From Muribaculaceae bacterium (GTDB lineage: Bacteria; Bacteroidota; Bacteroidia; Bacteroidales; Muribaculaceae), in assembly GCA_017651515.1 (NCBI GenBank), contig JAGCCU010000051.1, positions 1 through 64,000 on the forward strand: a stretch of DNA of 64,000 nt. Direction: 5' to 3'. The first letter of the stretch is position 1. Every line of letters starts with the position of its first letter. The translations under genes and the position numbers were made by a program. The notes below the pieces were generated by a model. It was given only the letters and a program-made list of their open reading frames with translations, did not search any database and was not told the origin of the DNA. Below are positions 37,322 to 46,697 of the stretch, piece after piece.

Positions 37322-38130
37322 GATTCAAGTGTGACAGTCTCGAGGTCGTCAGGGACGTGGATGATGCCCGTAAAGTGCTGTGCAGCTTCTGCGGTGTAAG
37401 ATGGTCGGCGAGTGGCTAGATAGCGATCTTCGGTGTGGTAGAGCAAGAGATTTTTCACGTTAAGTTCCTGAGCCAGACGACCGGCATCAAGCGCAGTGCT
37501 GTGGTGTTTTTCATAGGGATTGAACTGTTGGCGGTCACGATACAGGCAGAAAGCCTCGCACAATAACCAGTCGTTTTCGCGTGCATAGGTTTCGCTACAT
37601 TGCTGATAGGGCTCATCGCCAAGGCAGGTGACAATAGTTCCACCTGGCAACACTGCACGGAAGCCATATTGCTTCGCCTTGGTTGAGGCAATGTCGAAGA
37701 AGGTGTATTCCGTATCATCTATACGGACAGTCTCGCCATTTGAAACCACACGCACGATAATGGTGTTGTCAATAGCCCTGGAAATCTTTGACGGCAGCAT
37801 GAGATCGCACATCACACGCAGAGTGTGGGCAGCCTGGTCGTGGCAGTAAATGTTGAGCGGTCCCGAATATTTCCCTTTGTAAATGAGAGGTGATATTTTC
37901 CTTATAAGCCATATTACCCCTAAGATATGGTCGGTGTGAACGTGTGTGATGATCAGATTGTGTATATCATTAATGGAGATGTGTGCTCTGTAGAGTTGCC
38001 GGAATATCCCGTTGCCTCCTCCTGCATCAACCAGCACTTTGCCGGAAGGGGTGCGCAGAAAAAAACACGTGTTGTAGCAACGTGTACACATGGCATTGCC
38101 GGTTCCGAGCATTGTGATAGTCGAACTCAT
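37318..38130 (-). CDS. MBL-fold metallohydrolase
   Basis: A 270-aa metallo-beta-lactamase-fold hydrolase with the dinuclear metal motif THVHTDH (His63, His65, Asp67, His68), a GGGNG loop before it, CLGDEPY and LLYHTEDR near the end. The layout recalls RNase Z or arylsulfatase-type MBL enzymes, but the substrate cannot be named. It is the last gene of the Rel-PgpH-kinase run, 8 nt after the kinase, and a phosphodiesterase acting on a nucleotide would fit there; this is inference. Confidence 0.82.
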   Translation of the reverse strand: MSSTITMLGTGNAMCTRCYNTCFFLRTPSGKVLVDAGGGNGIFRQLYRAHISINDIHNLIITHVHTDHILGVIWLIRKISPLIYKGKYSGPLNIYCHDQAAHTLRVMCDLMLPSKISRAIDNTIIVRVVSNGETVRIDDTEYTFFDIASTKAKQYGFRAVLPGGTIVTCLGDEPYQQCSETYARENDWLLCEAFCLYRDRQQFNPYEKHHSTALDAGRLAQELNVKNLLLYHTEDRYLATRRPSYTAEAAQHFTGIIHVPDDLETVTLES

Positions 38131-38138
38131 GGAAAAAA

Positions 38139-39380
38139 CTATTTCTCGTTATTAATTACCGGCAACTCGATGGCAAACGTAGTTCCGCGGCCCAACTCGC
38201 TGTCTTTGACGTATATGCGTCCACCGTGATACTCCTCAATGATACGTTTCACAAGGGTTAGCCCCAAACCCCATCCACGTTTTTTGGTTGTAAAACCGGG
38301 GTTGAATACGTTCTTGAAATTCTTTCTGGCAATGCCTTTGCCTGTGTCTTTAACTAAGATGTGGGCTGTATTGTCAACGCGGGAAACGCTGATGTCAAGT
38401 TTGCCTTCACCACCCATGGCATCGACTGCGTTCTTTGTGAGGTTCTCCATCACCCACTCAAACAGAGATTGACACAGCATGATTCCGCAGTTATCTTCGT
38501 CGTTGGTATTGATAGTGAGTTTCACACGATTGGGGATGCGTGTGCTCATGTATTCAAGGCTCTCTCTGACAGCCTCGTTGATGAATGTGAGTTCCTTGTC
38601 GGGCATTGACCCGATTTTAGAGAAACGGTCGGCAATCACGCTCAGCCGATGCACGTCCTTGTCCATGTCGGTTACCACATCTTTGTCCACACCCATGCTG
38701 CCCAACATCTGCGTCCATGCCATGAGCGATGAGATGGGTGTTCCCAATTGGTGGGCAGTTTCTTTCGACAGGCCTACCCACACGCGATTCTGCTCGGCAC
38801 GTTTTACACTGATGAGTGCAAAGTATGCTATGCCGAGGAAAATGAGCATCACCGCTAATTGGATGTAGGGGAAGAGTGCCAGACGGTGCAAGGTGATTGA
38901 GTCGTCATAGTAAAGGTATTGCGTAGTCTCGTCATCGATGACAATTTCTATCTTGTTGGTGGATTTCTCCATCTTTGCCAGTTTCTTCTGCAGGTAAGCA
39001 AGGTTGGTAGGCGAGATGTCGTAGAGCATGGTACTGTCAACAGGCTCAGGTAGACGAAAGTTGCGGTGGAGCATTATGTTGCCTTCGGCATCGACAAGCA
39101 TCACGGGGATGCTGTGGTTTCCCTCAATTATTGACAGCAGAAACTCCACGTCGGTCTGCACCATTATTGGATTGCCGTTTTCATCGGTCTGCTCGTTTCC
39201 CGTCGTGGCAAGTTCCTTGGTTGCATTTGCCCATATTTCCATGCGTTCACGTTCTTGAACGGCAAGGTCTTTTACCAGCCTATTGGAGATATAGATGAAT
39301 CCCACCACCAGCAAAACCGATACCACGATAAGTGCTATCTTCCAGATGCGGCGTTTGTCGTATATGTTGCGTAGGTACAC
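38139..39380 (-). CDS. Orphan membrane sensor histidine kinase
   Basis: A 413-aa kinase with two membrane helices (14-33 and 171-191) enclosing a periplasmic sensor of about 135 residues, no HAMP domain recognised, a phosphoacceptor His210 in KETAHQLGTPISSL, N-box NLTKNAVDAMG, and G-boxes DTGKGI and GWGLGL. The HQLGTPISSL H-box is common among Bacteroidetes kinases. No response regulator is adjacent, so its partner is elsewhere. It lies 24 nt after the PgpH gene and 8 nt before the MBL gene. Confidence 0.92.
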   Translation of the reverse strand: MYLRNIYDKRRIWKIALIVVSVLLVVGFIYISNRLVKDLAVQERERMEIWANATKELATTGNEQTDENGNPIMVQTDVEFLLSIIEGNHSIPVMLVDAEGNIMLHRNFRLPEPVDSTMLYDISPTNLAYLQKKLAKMEKSTNKIEIVIDDETTQYLYYDDSITLHRLALFPYIQLAVMLIFLGIAYFALISVKRAEQNRVWVGLSKETAHQLGTPISSLMAWTQMLGSMGVDKDVVTDMDKDVHRLSVIADRFSKIGSMPDKELTFINEAVRESLEYMSTRIPNRVKLTINTNDEDNCGIMLCQSLFEWVMENLTKNAVDAMGGEGKLDISVSRVDNTAHILVKDTGKGIARKNFKNVFNPGFTTKKRGWGLGLTLVKRIIEEYHGGRIYVKDSELGRGTTFAIELPVINNEK

Positions 39381-39404
39381 GGTTCTGCTTTGTTGGTAGG
39401 TGAG

Positions 39405-41459
39405 TTAGTCTTCTTCGTCGGTAGGATGCTCAGTGGCTATTGGTTCGGGGTAGCTTATTCGAGTGTGGTAGAATGCACACAGACGTTCGATGAACACTCG
39501 CTTTACAGTCTCCACGTCCTTGAAGCTGATGGGAGATTCGCGGAAGAGTCCAGCACCTACTTGAGAGTCGATTATTTGCTGCACAAGTTTGACTATTATC
39601 TCCTCATTGTATTCCTTTAAGCTCTTGGCTGCCGCTTCGCATGAGTCGGCCATCATGAGTATGGCAGCTTCCTTAGTCTGAGGATTAGGACCTGGGTAAG
39701 AGAAAGGTTCTGGATCTACATTTGGATTTTTCTCCTTAGCCTTGCTGAAGAAATATTTAGTTACACTTTTGCCATGATGTTGCGCAATCAGGTCTTTGAT
39801 TGCTTGTGGCAATCCAGCTTTCTCGGCTATTTTCAAACCATTGTTCACATGTTCGATGATGATGCGTGCGCTCTGTTCTGGGTCGAGGGCATCGTGAGGA
39901 TTCACGCCACTTTGGTTCTCTGTGAAGAATGCTGGGTTTTCAATCTTTCCTATGTCATGATATAAGGCTCCGGCACGCACGAGCTGCATGTTGGCTCCAA
40001 TCTTGTAAGCCGCTTCTTGAGCGATGTTAGCTACTTGCAGCACATGCTGGAATGTACCGGGACATTTTTCCGACAGGTCGCGCAGCACGCGGTTGTTGAT
40101 ATCGCTCAGCTCGACGAGAGTGACTGTAGAAGTGAAGCCGAAAACCTTCTCTACGATGAAGATGCCAAAATAGGCAAACGAAAGAACCACACAGTTGATG
40201 GCAAAATACATGAAGAAGTGCCAGCCCAGGCTGTGTGGATTGCCACCCCGAACGAGATAGAGTGCCGAAAATGCAACGCTATAGGCAAGGAAGATGAAGA
40301 AAGCACAGCGTACCAGTTGCGAACGTTTCGTTAGCTCCTGCATCGACACGATAGCGATGCCTCCTGCCAGGAACTGCATAATGATGAATTCGGCTTGTTC
40401 ACGTGCCACAAGCGAGCAGATAAGCACCACTACCATATGGATGAAAAACGATGTACGTGCATCGAAGAATGTGGTTATGATTATTGGAACGATGGCAAAC
40501 GGAACAAGATATAGGTAATTGATGCGGAAAGACGTCACAAGGAATACCGCCACGATAAACAATGTTATGAACAGGATAAGAAAGAGCATGCTCTTTAGCT
40601 GTACAAAAATGCGCGGACGCATGAGCTTCATGAACACGAAGAATACGATAAACAGTATTGTGACGATGATTATCTTTCCTATCAGGCTGAAACCATGGTC
40701 GCTGCGTAGTTGTTCGCGCTCCGAGAGCATTTGCTCGTAGGTCTTCAGATATGTATATTTCTCGGGTGTCACTACATTACCGGTGAATATTATTGCCTCA
40801 CCTGTCATGATAGTGCCACGTGGAGCAAGTGCCGAGAGCAATGCATCGTTGAGCAGTTTTTCGTTTTCTTCTTGGTCATTGATAATGTTTGGAGAGAGAT
40901 ACTTCTCGCCGCCTATGGTGGCCATGATGCCGCGTCCGTCACTGGTGGTGATTGTAGAGTCAAGCCACTGGTAGGCACTGCGTACCGATCGCATCTTGGA
41001 TGCGTCTACCACTTGTGCCACGCTGTTTTCATCAAGCAAGCGCACATACTTTATGCGTCCTTCCTTAATGCCGTCGTAGGTGTCATTATCTACCAGGCCG
41101 TCGGCGTAGAGTTGGGCTACCGCATTGATGAGTAGGTAGCGCGTGGTGGCTGGGATGTTCCTGTTGGTGCTCAAAGCCATAGCAAGTGCCTGGCGTTGTT
41201 GGGTTGCAATGGTGTCATCGATACGATAGATGTATAGAAAATTGGCCTCCACGCTGTCTTTGACCCTAGCTTTAGAGTCTTCGTCAAGTTCCTTGGGGAT
41301 GTCGAATGGGGCCGTAAGCATTGGATATAGCCACGGCTTGTTCACCTCATAGGAGAATGTCTGGTGCCCGGTCTTCCGAGGCAGGGCAAGCGATATGATT
41401 ATCACTGCCGCTGTGAGCATCAGCAATATGATGGAGCTATGTTTTGTTTCGGGTGTCAT
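39405..41459 (-). CDS. pgpH: 7TM-HD cyclic-di-AMP phosphodiesterase, PgpH type
   Basis: A 684-aa membrane protein: an N-terminal helix, an extracytoplasmic 7TMR-HDED-like domain (to about 260), seven membrane helices (about 265-435) and a C-terminal cytoplasmic HD domain (VLQVANIAQEAAYKIG, ALYHDIGK with His501-Asp502, HHGKS). Members degrade c-di-AMP to pApA. It is followed by a sensor kinase and preceded by a Rel/SpoT gene 67 nt upstream. (p)ppGpp is known to inhibit PgpH in Listeria, which makes this pairing meaningful. Confidence 0.92.
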   Translation of the reverse strand: MTPETKHSSIILLMLTAAVIIISLALPRKTGHQTFSYEVNKPWLYPMLTAPFDIPKELDEDSKARVKDSVEANFLYIYRIDDTIATQQRQALAMALSTNRNIPATTRYLLINAVAQLYADGLVDNDTYDGIKEGRIKYVRLLDENSVAQVVDASKMRSVRSAYQWLDSTITTSDGRGIMATIGGEKYLSPNIINDQEENEKLLNDALLSALAPRGTIMTGEAIIFTGNVVTPEKYTYLKTYEQMLSEREQLRSDHGFSLIGKIIIVTILFIVFFVFMKLMRPRIFVQLKSMLFLILFITLFIVAVFLVTSFRINYLYLVPFAIVPIIITTFFDARTSFFIHMVVVLICSLVAREQAEFIIMQFLAGGIAIVSMQELTKRSQLVRCAFFIFLAYSVAFSALYLVRGGNPHSLGWHFFMYFAINCVVLSFAYFGIFIVEKVFGFTSTVTLVELSDINNRVLRDLSEKCPGTFQHVLQVANIAQEAAYKIGANMQLVRAGALYHDIGKIENPAFFTENQSGVNPHDALDPEQSARIIIEHVNNGLKIAEKAGLPQAIKDLIAQHHGKSVTKYFFSKAKEKNPNVDPEPFSYPGPNPQTKEAAILMMADSCEAAAKSLKEYNEEIIVKLVQQIIDSQVGAGLFRESPISFKDVETVKRVFIERLCAFYHTRISYPEPIATEHPTDEED

Positions 41460-41526
41460 TATGTTGATTTGTTTGTTTTTGTCTTAGATGCGGAAGGTGA
41501 GCTACACATCACACACATTACAGCGG

Positions 41527-43764
41527 TTAGTTGCCACGAGTGGCGGTGTTTACGCCTTTCACTTTTTTCAAGCGCTTGCACAGGTTGGTTACGACACTCG
41601 TGTCTTCAATCAGTACGTCGAGGTCGCAGCGAAATACACCGTCATGGGCATCGATGTTCAGCGACCGCATGTTGATTGCCATGTTGGTGGAAATGATGTA
41701 GATGATTTCCTGAAGAATACCCATGCGGTCGATTCCTTCAACGTGGATAGATGCTGGGAATCGCTCGAGTGACGTTGCCCATTTAGTCTGCACAAGTCGG
41801 CTGCCGTAACTGCTCTTGTATAGTTGAGCTGTGGAGCACTCTTGCTTGTGAACTACAACCTCGTTGTTGTCGTCAATATACCCTACTACGTCATCACCGG
41901 GAATGGGGCGGCAGCATGTGGCTATCTTGTAGTTGCTTACTCCGTCAATGGTCTTAAGCTCATATATTTCTTTGGTGTTGATGGTTTTGTGCGTTGTAGC
42001 AGGCGCCGCATCCTCATTTTTTTGCTTTGATGAAGCAAAGGGGTTTCGTAATATCCTGTTGATGATGCTGGGCTGCTGTGGACGTACAGACCGCAAAAGC
42101 TGTTCGCTCATTGCAATCTCGTCATTGCCGATTAGGTAGAAGAGATCGTCTTTGTTTTGGGCCTGCTCACTATTGATGATGCGCATAAGCACCTCGCTGG
42201 TCATTTCTATGCCGTTCACCATGAGGAAGTTTCGCAGACGTTGCTCGCCGTTGTTGATAATGATGCGTCGGTTGTGGCGAAGTGCGGCACGCAGACGTGT
42301 CTTGCCCTTGGCAGTGACAAGAAACTTGTCCCATTCGGCCGAGGGAGTCTGTGAGTGTGAAGTGAGCACTTCCACTTGGTCACCGCTGTGCAGTTTGTGT
42401 GACAACGGCACGAGCTTATGATTCACCTTGCCGGCTATGCAGTGCGTTCCCATTTCGGTGTGGAGAGTGAATGCCATGTCGAGAACGCTGGCATCCTTAG
42501 GAAGTGCAATGAGGTCGCCTCTAGGGGTGAATACCTGTATTTCACTGGCAAAGAGGTTCAGCTTGATAGTGTCTAGGAAGTCGAGTGCATTGGGTTCGGG
42601 ATTCTTGAGGATGTCCTGGACAGTCTGTAGCCATAGGGTGAGTTCGTTGTCCTCGGTACCTTCGCCTATCTTGTATTTCCAGTGGGCAGCCAGACCACGC
42701 TCGTCAATGTCATCCATTCGCCGGCTGCGTATTTGCACCTCCACCCAGTTGCCGTCGGGCCCCATCACGGTGATGTGAAGGGCACGGTATCCGTTTACCT
42801 TGGGAGTGGAAATCCAGTCGCGCAAGCGGTCGGGATGTAGTCGGTAAAGGTCGGTGATTTCGCTGTAGATGGTCCAACAGATGCGCTTTTCATCAGCCTC
42901 ATTGTTGCATTCAAACACTATGCGGGCGGCATAAAGGTCATATACTTCCTCGAAGGGAACTTGCTTGCGGGTCATCTTTTTCCAAATGGAATAGCATGAC
43001 TTTACACGAGCCGTAAATTCATAGTCTAGACCTAACGCATTGAGACGTTCACGGATGGGGGCTGCAAAGCGGTCGAACACTTCGGTACGGTGACGGTCGC
43101 TGTCACTGATTTGCTGCTCTATTTGCTGGTACAGTTCGGGATGCTCATATTTGAAACTCAGGTCTTCAAGTTCGGTCTTGATGGCAAACAGTCCTAAGCG
43201 ATGGGCCAACGGAGCATAGATATACAGTGTCTCGCCTGCTATCTTGTACTGTTTTTGTGGAGGCATGGAAGACAGTGTGCGCATGTTGTGAAGGCGGTCA
43301 GCCATCTTGATAAGCACCACACGGATGTCATCGCCCATGGTGAGCAGCAGTTTGCGGATATTCTCGGCCTGGGCCGAGGCCATGTCACCGAAAATACCTC
43401 CCGAGATTTTCGTCAGTCCTTCTACTATCTGTGCAACCTTTTTGCCAAAATGTGTCTCAATGTCTTCAACGGTATAGTCGGTGTCTTCAACCACGTCATG
43501 AAGCAGTGCTGCGCATATAGATGTTGACCCAAGTCCAATCTCCTGATTGACAATAGTGGCAACGGCAATGGGATGCATGATATAAGGTTCGCCTGAACGG
43601 CGGCGCACTCCCTCGTGCGCTGCACGCGCAAATTTGAACGCCTTTTCGATGATAGCCTGTTTCTTGCGGTGGTTGCTGTTCATGTAACCATCCAGCAGAT
43701 TGTGATAGGCTTGCATGATCATTGCGTCGTCCTGTTCTGGCGATATGTTTGCACTATTATTCAT
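41527..43764 (-). CDS. Bifunctional (p)ppGpp synthetase/hydrolase, Rel/SpoT family
   Basis: A 745-aa stringent-response enzyme. Domains in order: HD hydrolase (AALLHDVVEDT, His89-Asp90), synthetase (VKSCYSIWKKMTRK, TPKVNGYRALHITVMG, EVQIRSRRMDDIDERGLAAH), TGS (about 395-455, IQVFTPRGDLIALPKDASVLD), a helical and zinc-finger-like middle (KIATCCRPIPGDDVVGY) and C-terminal ACT. Hydrolase and synthetase motifs are both intact, so both activities are expected. First gene of a likely operon with pgpH, a kinase and an MBL hydrolase. Confidence 0.96.
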   Translation of the reverse strand: MNNSANISPEQDDAMIMQAYHNLLDGYMNSNHRKKQAIIEKAFKFARAAHEGVRRRSGEPYIMHPIAVATIVNQEIGLGSTSICAALLHDVVEDTDYTVEDIETHFGKKVAQIVEGLTKISGGIFGDMASAQAENIRKLLLTMGDDIRVVLIKMADRLHNMRTLSSMPPQKQYKIAGETLYIYAPLAHRLGLFAIKTELEDLSFKYEHPELYQQIEQQISDSDRHRTEVFDRFAAPIRERLNALGLDYEFTARVKSCYSIWKKMTRKQVPFEEVYDLYAARIVFECNNEADEKRICWTIYSEITDLYRLHPDRLRDWISTPKVNGYRALHITVMGPDGNWVEVQIRSRRMDDIDERGLAAHWKYKIGEGTEDNELTLWLQTVQDILKNPEPNALDFLDTIKLNLFASEIQVFTPRGDLIALPKDASVLDMAFTLHTEMGTHCIAGKVNHKLVPLSHKLHSGDQVEVLTSHSQTPSAEWDKFLVTAKGKTRLRAALRHNRRIIINNGEQRLRNFLMVNGIEMTSEVLMRIINSEQAQNKDDLFYLIGNDEIAMSEQLLRSVRPQQPSIINRILRNPFASSKQKNEDAAPATTHKTINTKEIYELKTIDGVSNYKIATCCRPIPGDDVVGYIDDNNEVVVHKQECSTAQLYKSSYGSRLVQTKWATSLERFPASIHVEGIDRMGILQEIIYIISTNMAINMRSLNIDAHDGVFRCDLDVLIEDTSVVTNLCKRLKKVKGVNTATRGN

Positions 43765-43890
43765 GGCGTAACGCTTTAATAATAGAAATGATTTTGCGAA
43801 ATTACTATTTTTTGCTCATATTATACAGTTTTTGGATATTTTTTTTGAATAACCAAGTGAATAGACGTAATTAATTTGCTTTTGCATTCG

Positions 43891-43960
43891 GTCGCGAGCA
43901 CTTCGTGGTTTTTTCGCGACTCAGCAAAGAAAATGAAATTTTCTCTGCTTTCGCTGCTCA
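43891..43960. repeat. Two adjacent hairpins between rel and patB
   Basis: The first has 7-bp arms GTCGCGA (43891-43897) and TCGCGAC (43914-43920); the second has AGAAAAT (43928-43934) and ATTTTCT (43938-43944) around GAA, with weaker outer pairing. They lie upstream of both genes and just before the patB promoter. Function unknown. Confidence 0.5.
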
Positions 43961-43964
43961 AAAT

Positions 43965-43995
43965 TTTGTATTGCTCTCAACTTGCATTACCTTTG
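43965..43995 (+). promoter_or_regulatory. Bacteroidetes promoter of the PatB-like gene
   Basis: TTTG at 43965-43968, 19-nt spacer, TACCTTTG at 43988-43995, with a leader of about 25 nt to the ATG at 44027. Confidence 0.75.
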
Positions 43996-44026
43996 CACCA
44001 CGAAAACTAATTAACCAGAAATTACA

Positions 44027-45217
44027 ATGGAACAATATGATTTTGGGCGTGTGATTGACCGACGTGGCACATACACCTATAAGTATGAGGAGCTGGAACA
44101 GGATTTCGGACGTTGCGACTTGCTCCCCCTGTGGATTGCTGACATGGACTTTGCCGTGTGCCCGGACATTGTAAAGGCCATCGAGCAACGTGTGTGTAAT
44201 CACCCTATCTATGGATATACATTGCCGCCGGCCAGCTACTGGCAGTCGATTATAGACTGGCAACGCGAGCGCAACGGCTTTGAGTTTACACGCGAAGAAG
44301 TGTGCTTCGTTGGTGGTATTGTCACTGGCTTCGCTCTGGTGGTAAACCATTTCACTAAGGCTGGCGATAAAGTTGTGATTCAAGAACCAGTCTATCATCC
44401 TTTCCGTAAAGTGCTCACTGCCAACAACCGCGAAGTAGTGAACAATGCCCTGCTCGAGACACCCGACGGCTTCTACAAGATGGACATCGAAGGTTTGGAG
44501 CGCATATTCAAGGAGGAAAAACCACGTCTGATGGTGGTATGCAATCCTCATAATCCCATTGGCATCGCATGGGATGCCGACACGTTGCGCGAAGTGGCAC
44601 GTCTGGCACATCAATATGGCGTTCTGTTGTTCAGTGACGAGATTCATGGCGACCTGATGGTTTTCGGCCATCACCACACGCCACTTGCCACTGTGAGCGA
44701 TGATGCCGCTGCAGTGACCATCACAATGGGCGCTCCCAGCAAGACGTTCAACATTGCCGGCCTCAAGAGTTCGTGGTGCGTAATCAAGAATCCTGAAGTG
44801 CGCAAGCCGTTCTTTGAATGGTTGGAGAACAACGAACTCTGCGTTCCTCACCTCATCGCTCTCACTGCCACCGAAGCTGCCTATCGCCATGGCGCTGAGT
44901 GGCTAAAGCAGTGCCTGCACTATATAGAGGAGAATATCTTAATGGTGGAAGACTATTGCCGACAGCACATCCCCGGCATCAAGGCCATCCGTCCACAGGC
45001 ATCGTTCCTCGTGTGGCTCGACTGTTCAGGTCTGGGCCTGTGCCATGAAGCCGTTCATGACCTGTTCATCAACAGTGCCCACCTGGCATTGAATGACGGC
45101 ACGATGTTCGGGCCAACAGGCAGTTGCCACATGCGCCTTAACGTTGGTACGGCACGCTCGGTGCTTGAAAAGGCAATGCATCAGCTCGCCGATGCTGTGA
45201 ACACGCTTAAACGTTGA
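44027..45217 (+). CDS. patB: PatB/MalY-type cystathionine beta-lyase
   Basis: A 396-aa PLP enzyme of aminotransferase fold type I that splits C-S bonds (cystathionine or cysteine to pyruvate, ammonia and a thiol). The beginning YDFGRVIDRRGTYTYKYE and LPLWIADMDFAVCPDI is typical of the MalY/PatB group; the PLP Lys is in GAPSKTFNIAGLKSSW; CNPHNPIG and FSDEIHGDL are the conserved PLP contacts. Monocistronic: own promoter and a strong terminator. Methionine synthesis or sulfide release are possible roles. Confidence 0.92.
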   Translation: MEQYDFGRVIDRRGTYTYKYEELEQDFGRCDLLPLWIADMDFAVCPDIVKAIEQRVCNHPIYGYTLPPASYWQSIIDWQRERNGFEFTREEVCFVGGIVTGFALVVNHFTKAGDKVVIQEPVYHPFRKVLTANNREVVNNALLETPDGFYKMDIEGLERIFKEEKPRLMVVCNPHNPIGIAWDADTLREVARLAHQYGVLLFSDEIHGDLMVFGHHHTPLATVSDDAAAVTITMGAPSKTFNIAGLKSSWCVIKNPEVRKPFFEWLENNELCVPHLIALTATEAAYRHGAEWLKQCLHYIEENILMVEDYCRQHIPGIKAIRPQASFLVWLDCSGLGLCHEAVHDLFINSAHLALNDGTMFGPTGSCHMRLNVGTARSVLEKAMHQLADAVNTLKR

Positions 45218-45250
45218 TGCCTTGATATAATTAAACATATTATAAAAGAT

Positions 45251-45279
45251 AAAGTCCCGCCATAATGACGGGACTTTTT
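45251..45279 (+). terminator. Terminator of the PatB-like gene
   Basis: A 9-bp stem (AAAGTCCCG / CGGGACTTT) with a 9-nt loop runs into TTTTTA. Confidence 0.85.
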
Positions 45280-45344
45280 ATTGTTGCGATGTAACTAATA
45301 CACAGCATCTACTTTGATCTATAAGGTGTTGCCATGATAAAATA

Positions 45345-46424
45345 TTATTCCAACAATACTTTGATCGATTTGATTAGATTCAAAAATGAGTTGTCTGTGG
45401 AGACCAAGTAGCAAAGAAGGGTCGTCAACAGTAGTATGCCAAAAGCCAACAAGGATCTCCTATAGAAATGCCATGTGCTCCGTTTACACCAAGGCTTGAT
45501 GTTGATTACATTAATCAGTTCAAGTGCCACCCACAAAAATGCCACCCTATCGACTGTAGCTACCAGCGACACTAGCGATTCATGCTCTAAACCATGATTA
45601 AATAAGGCTTCCATGAAACGCACAAAGTGCACAACCACCTTGACAAATGATAATGCCAACGGCACCAATATCAACAAGCGCCACAAGGTGCTCCACCGGC
45701 CATATCCGAACAATTGTCTGTAATCACAATAGATGATGACTGCTGCAATGACAATTAGAATAATGGATGTAATGATGTCTAATTTCTCTTCAGAGACGAA
45801 AAAATAAAATGGAACTACGATGATGGTCACCAACGTGATAAACTGAACGGCAGTGAACACCTGTATGAAGAATCCCTGAGGCAGCGAGTGACGAGGAAAC
45901 TTGGGCGCATATCGAAAGAGAAACCACACTGGCGCAATCAGTAAAGAAAAGAGCATCAACATGTTAAAATCAAGGTGATTGTTCAACCATTGATCTAAAG
46001 TGTCGATATAATACTGCACGCCTGTAGATGTGATTGGGGTCACATTTTCTTCACCAGTGTCTATGAAACTGGTGATAAACATTGACAATATTGCTACGAT
46101 GACCAGCATCTTGACCGGAGGAAAACTCACTTGACGTTTGCCGCTGAGGTAATCGCGCATAAGATAACCAGGCCGCCATATCAACTGCCATAGAGTGTAC
46201 AGCAGTGAACGAGTGCCCATTCCCCATATATCCATTATGCCTTGCCACACGCTACGCCATGTAATAGGACCTTGGGTGGTTTTCTGACCGCAACGGGGAC
46301 AATAATTATTATCGATTTTCTTGCCGCAGTTGCAACACACTTGAAGGTTTTTACCGTCATGATACTCAAAGGGTTGCTCCTGCCAATTGCGGAATTGCCA
46401 ATATTTGTCTTTAATCCAACTCAT
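45345..46424 (-). CDS. DUF3667 zinc-ribbon membrane protein
   Basis: A 359-aa protein with an N-terminal zinc ribbon (Cys30-x2-Cys33 and Cys42-x2-Cys45 in NYCPRCGQKT) followed by the DUF3667 signature WRSVWQG, GMGTRSLLYTLWQLIWRPGYLMRDYLSGKR and FPPVKMLVIVAIL, then about six membrane helices. Widespread in Bacteroidetes with unknown function. No operon partner; the tRNA-Ser terminator separates it from the genes upstream. Confidence 0.85.
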   Translation of the reverse strand: MSWIKDKYWQFRNWQEQPFEYHDGKNLQVCCNCGKKIDNNYCPRCGQKTTQGPITWRSVWQGIMDIWGMGTRSLLYTLWQLIWRPGYLMRDYLSGKRQVSFPPVKMLVIVAILSMFITSFIDTGEENVTPITSTGVQYYIDTLDQWLNNHLDFNMLMLFSLLIAPVWFLFRYAPKFPRHSLPQGFFIQVFTAVQFITLVTIIVVPFYFFVSEEKLDIITSIILIVIAAVIIYCDYRQLFGYGRWSTLWRLLILVPLALSFVKVVVHFVRFMEALFNHGLEHESLVSLVATVDRVAFLWVALELINVINIKPWCKRSTWHFYRRSLLAFGILLLTTLLCYLVSTDNSFLNLIKSIKVLLE

Positions 46425-46495
46425 AAAAAAGACAATTATGATGCTTTTTTTATCCCAAATCGGTCATTAGGCCGACAAAATGTTAATCTGAATAG

Positions 46496-46519
46496 AAAAG
46501 GCCTCCTACGAGGCCTTTT
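46496..46519. terminator. Bidirectional terminator after tRNA-Ser
   Basis: A 10-bp self-complementary stem (AAAAGGCCTC / GAGGCCTTTT) with a 4-nt loop. On the minus strand it begins 8 nt after the tRNA and ends in TTTTCTATTC. Confidence 0.85.
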
Positions 46520-46526
46520 TCGTTTG

Positions 46527-46614
46527 CGGAGTGACCGAGATTCGAACTCGGGATACGCTTTTGACGTATACACGCTTTCCAGGCGTGCCTCTTCAGCCAC
46601 TCGAGCATCACTCC
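46527..46614 (-). tRNA. tRNA-Ser(GGA)
   Basis: An 88-nt class II tRNA with a long variable arm. The acceptor stem pairs GGAGTGA with TCACTCC, the discriminator is G, the T-loop reads GTTCGAATC, and the anticodon loop CTGGAAA gives GGA, reading UCC and UCU. CCA is not encoded. A -7 box lies 12 nt upstream and a strong terminator follows. Confidence 0.96.
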
Positions 46615-46625
46615 ATTTGCGGCTG

Positions 46626-46633
46626 CAAAGTTA
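46626..46633 (-). promoter_or_regulatory. -7 promoter element of tRNA-Ser
   Basis: On the minus strand this reads TAACTTTG, placing the start site about 5 nt before the mature tRNA. No -33 TTTG at proper spacing; read-through from the aminotransferase gene is also possible. Confidence 0.5.
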
Positions 46634-46697
46634 GTAAAAATTATTGATTTGCCACCACAAGGTAAGTTTTTTTACCACCTTTGCAGCGGTTTTGTCA

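Noticed and set aside
43958-44890. 310-aa open frame on the minus strand
   Set aside because: Entirely antisense to the clear PatB-like gene, and it would span that gene's promoter.
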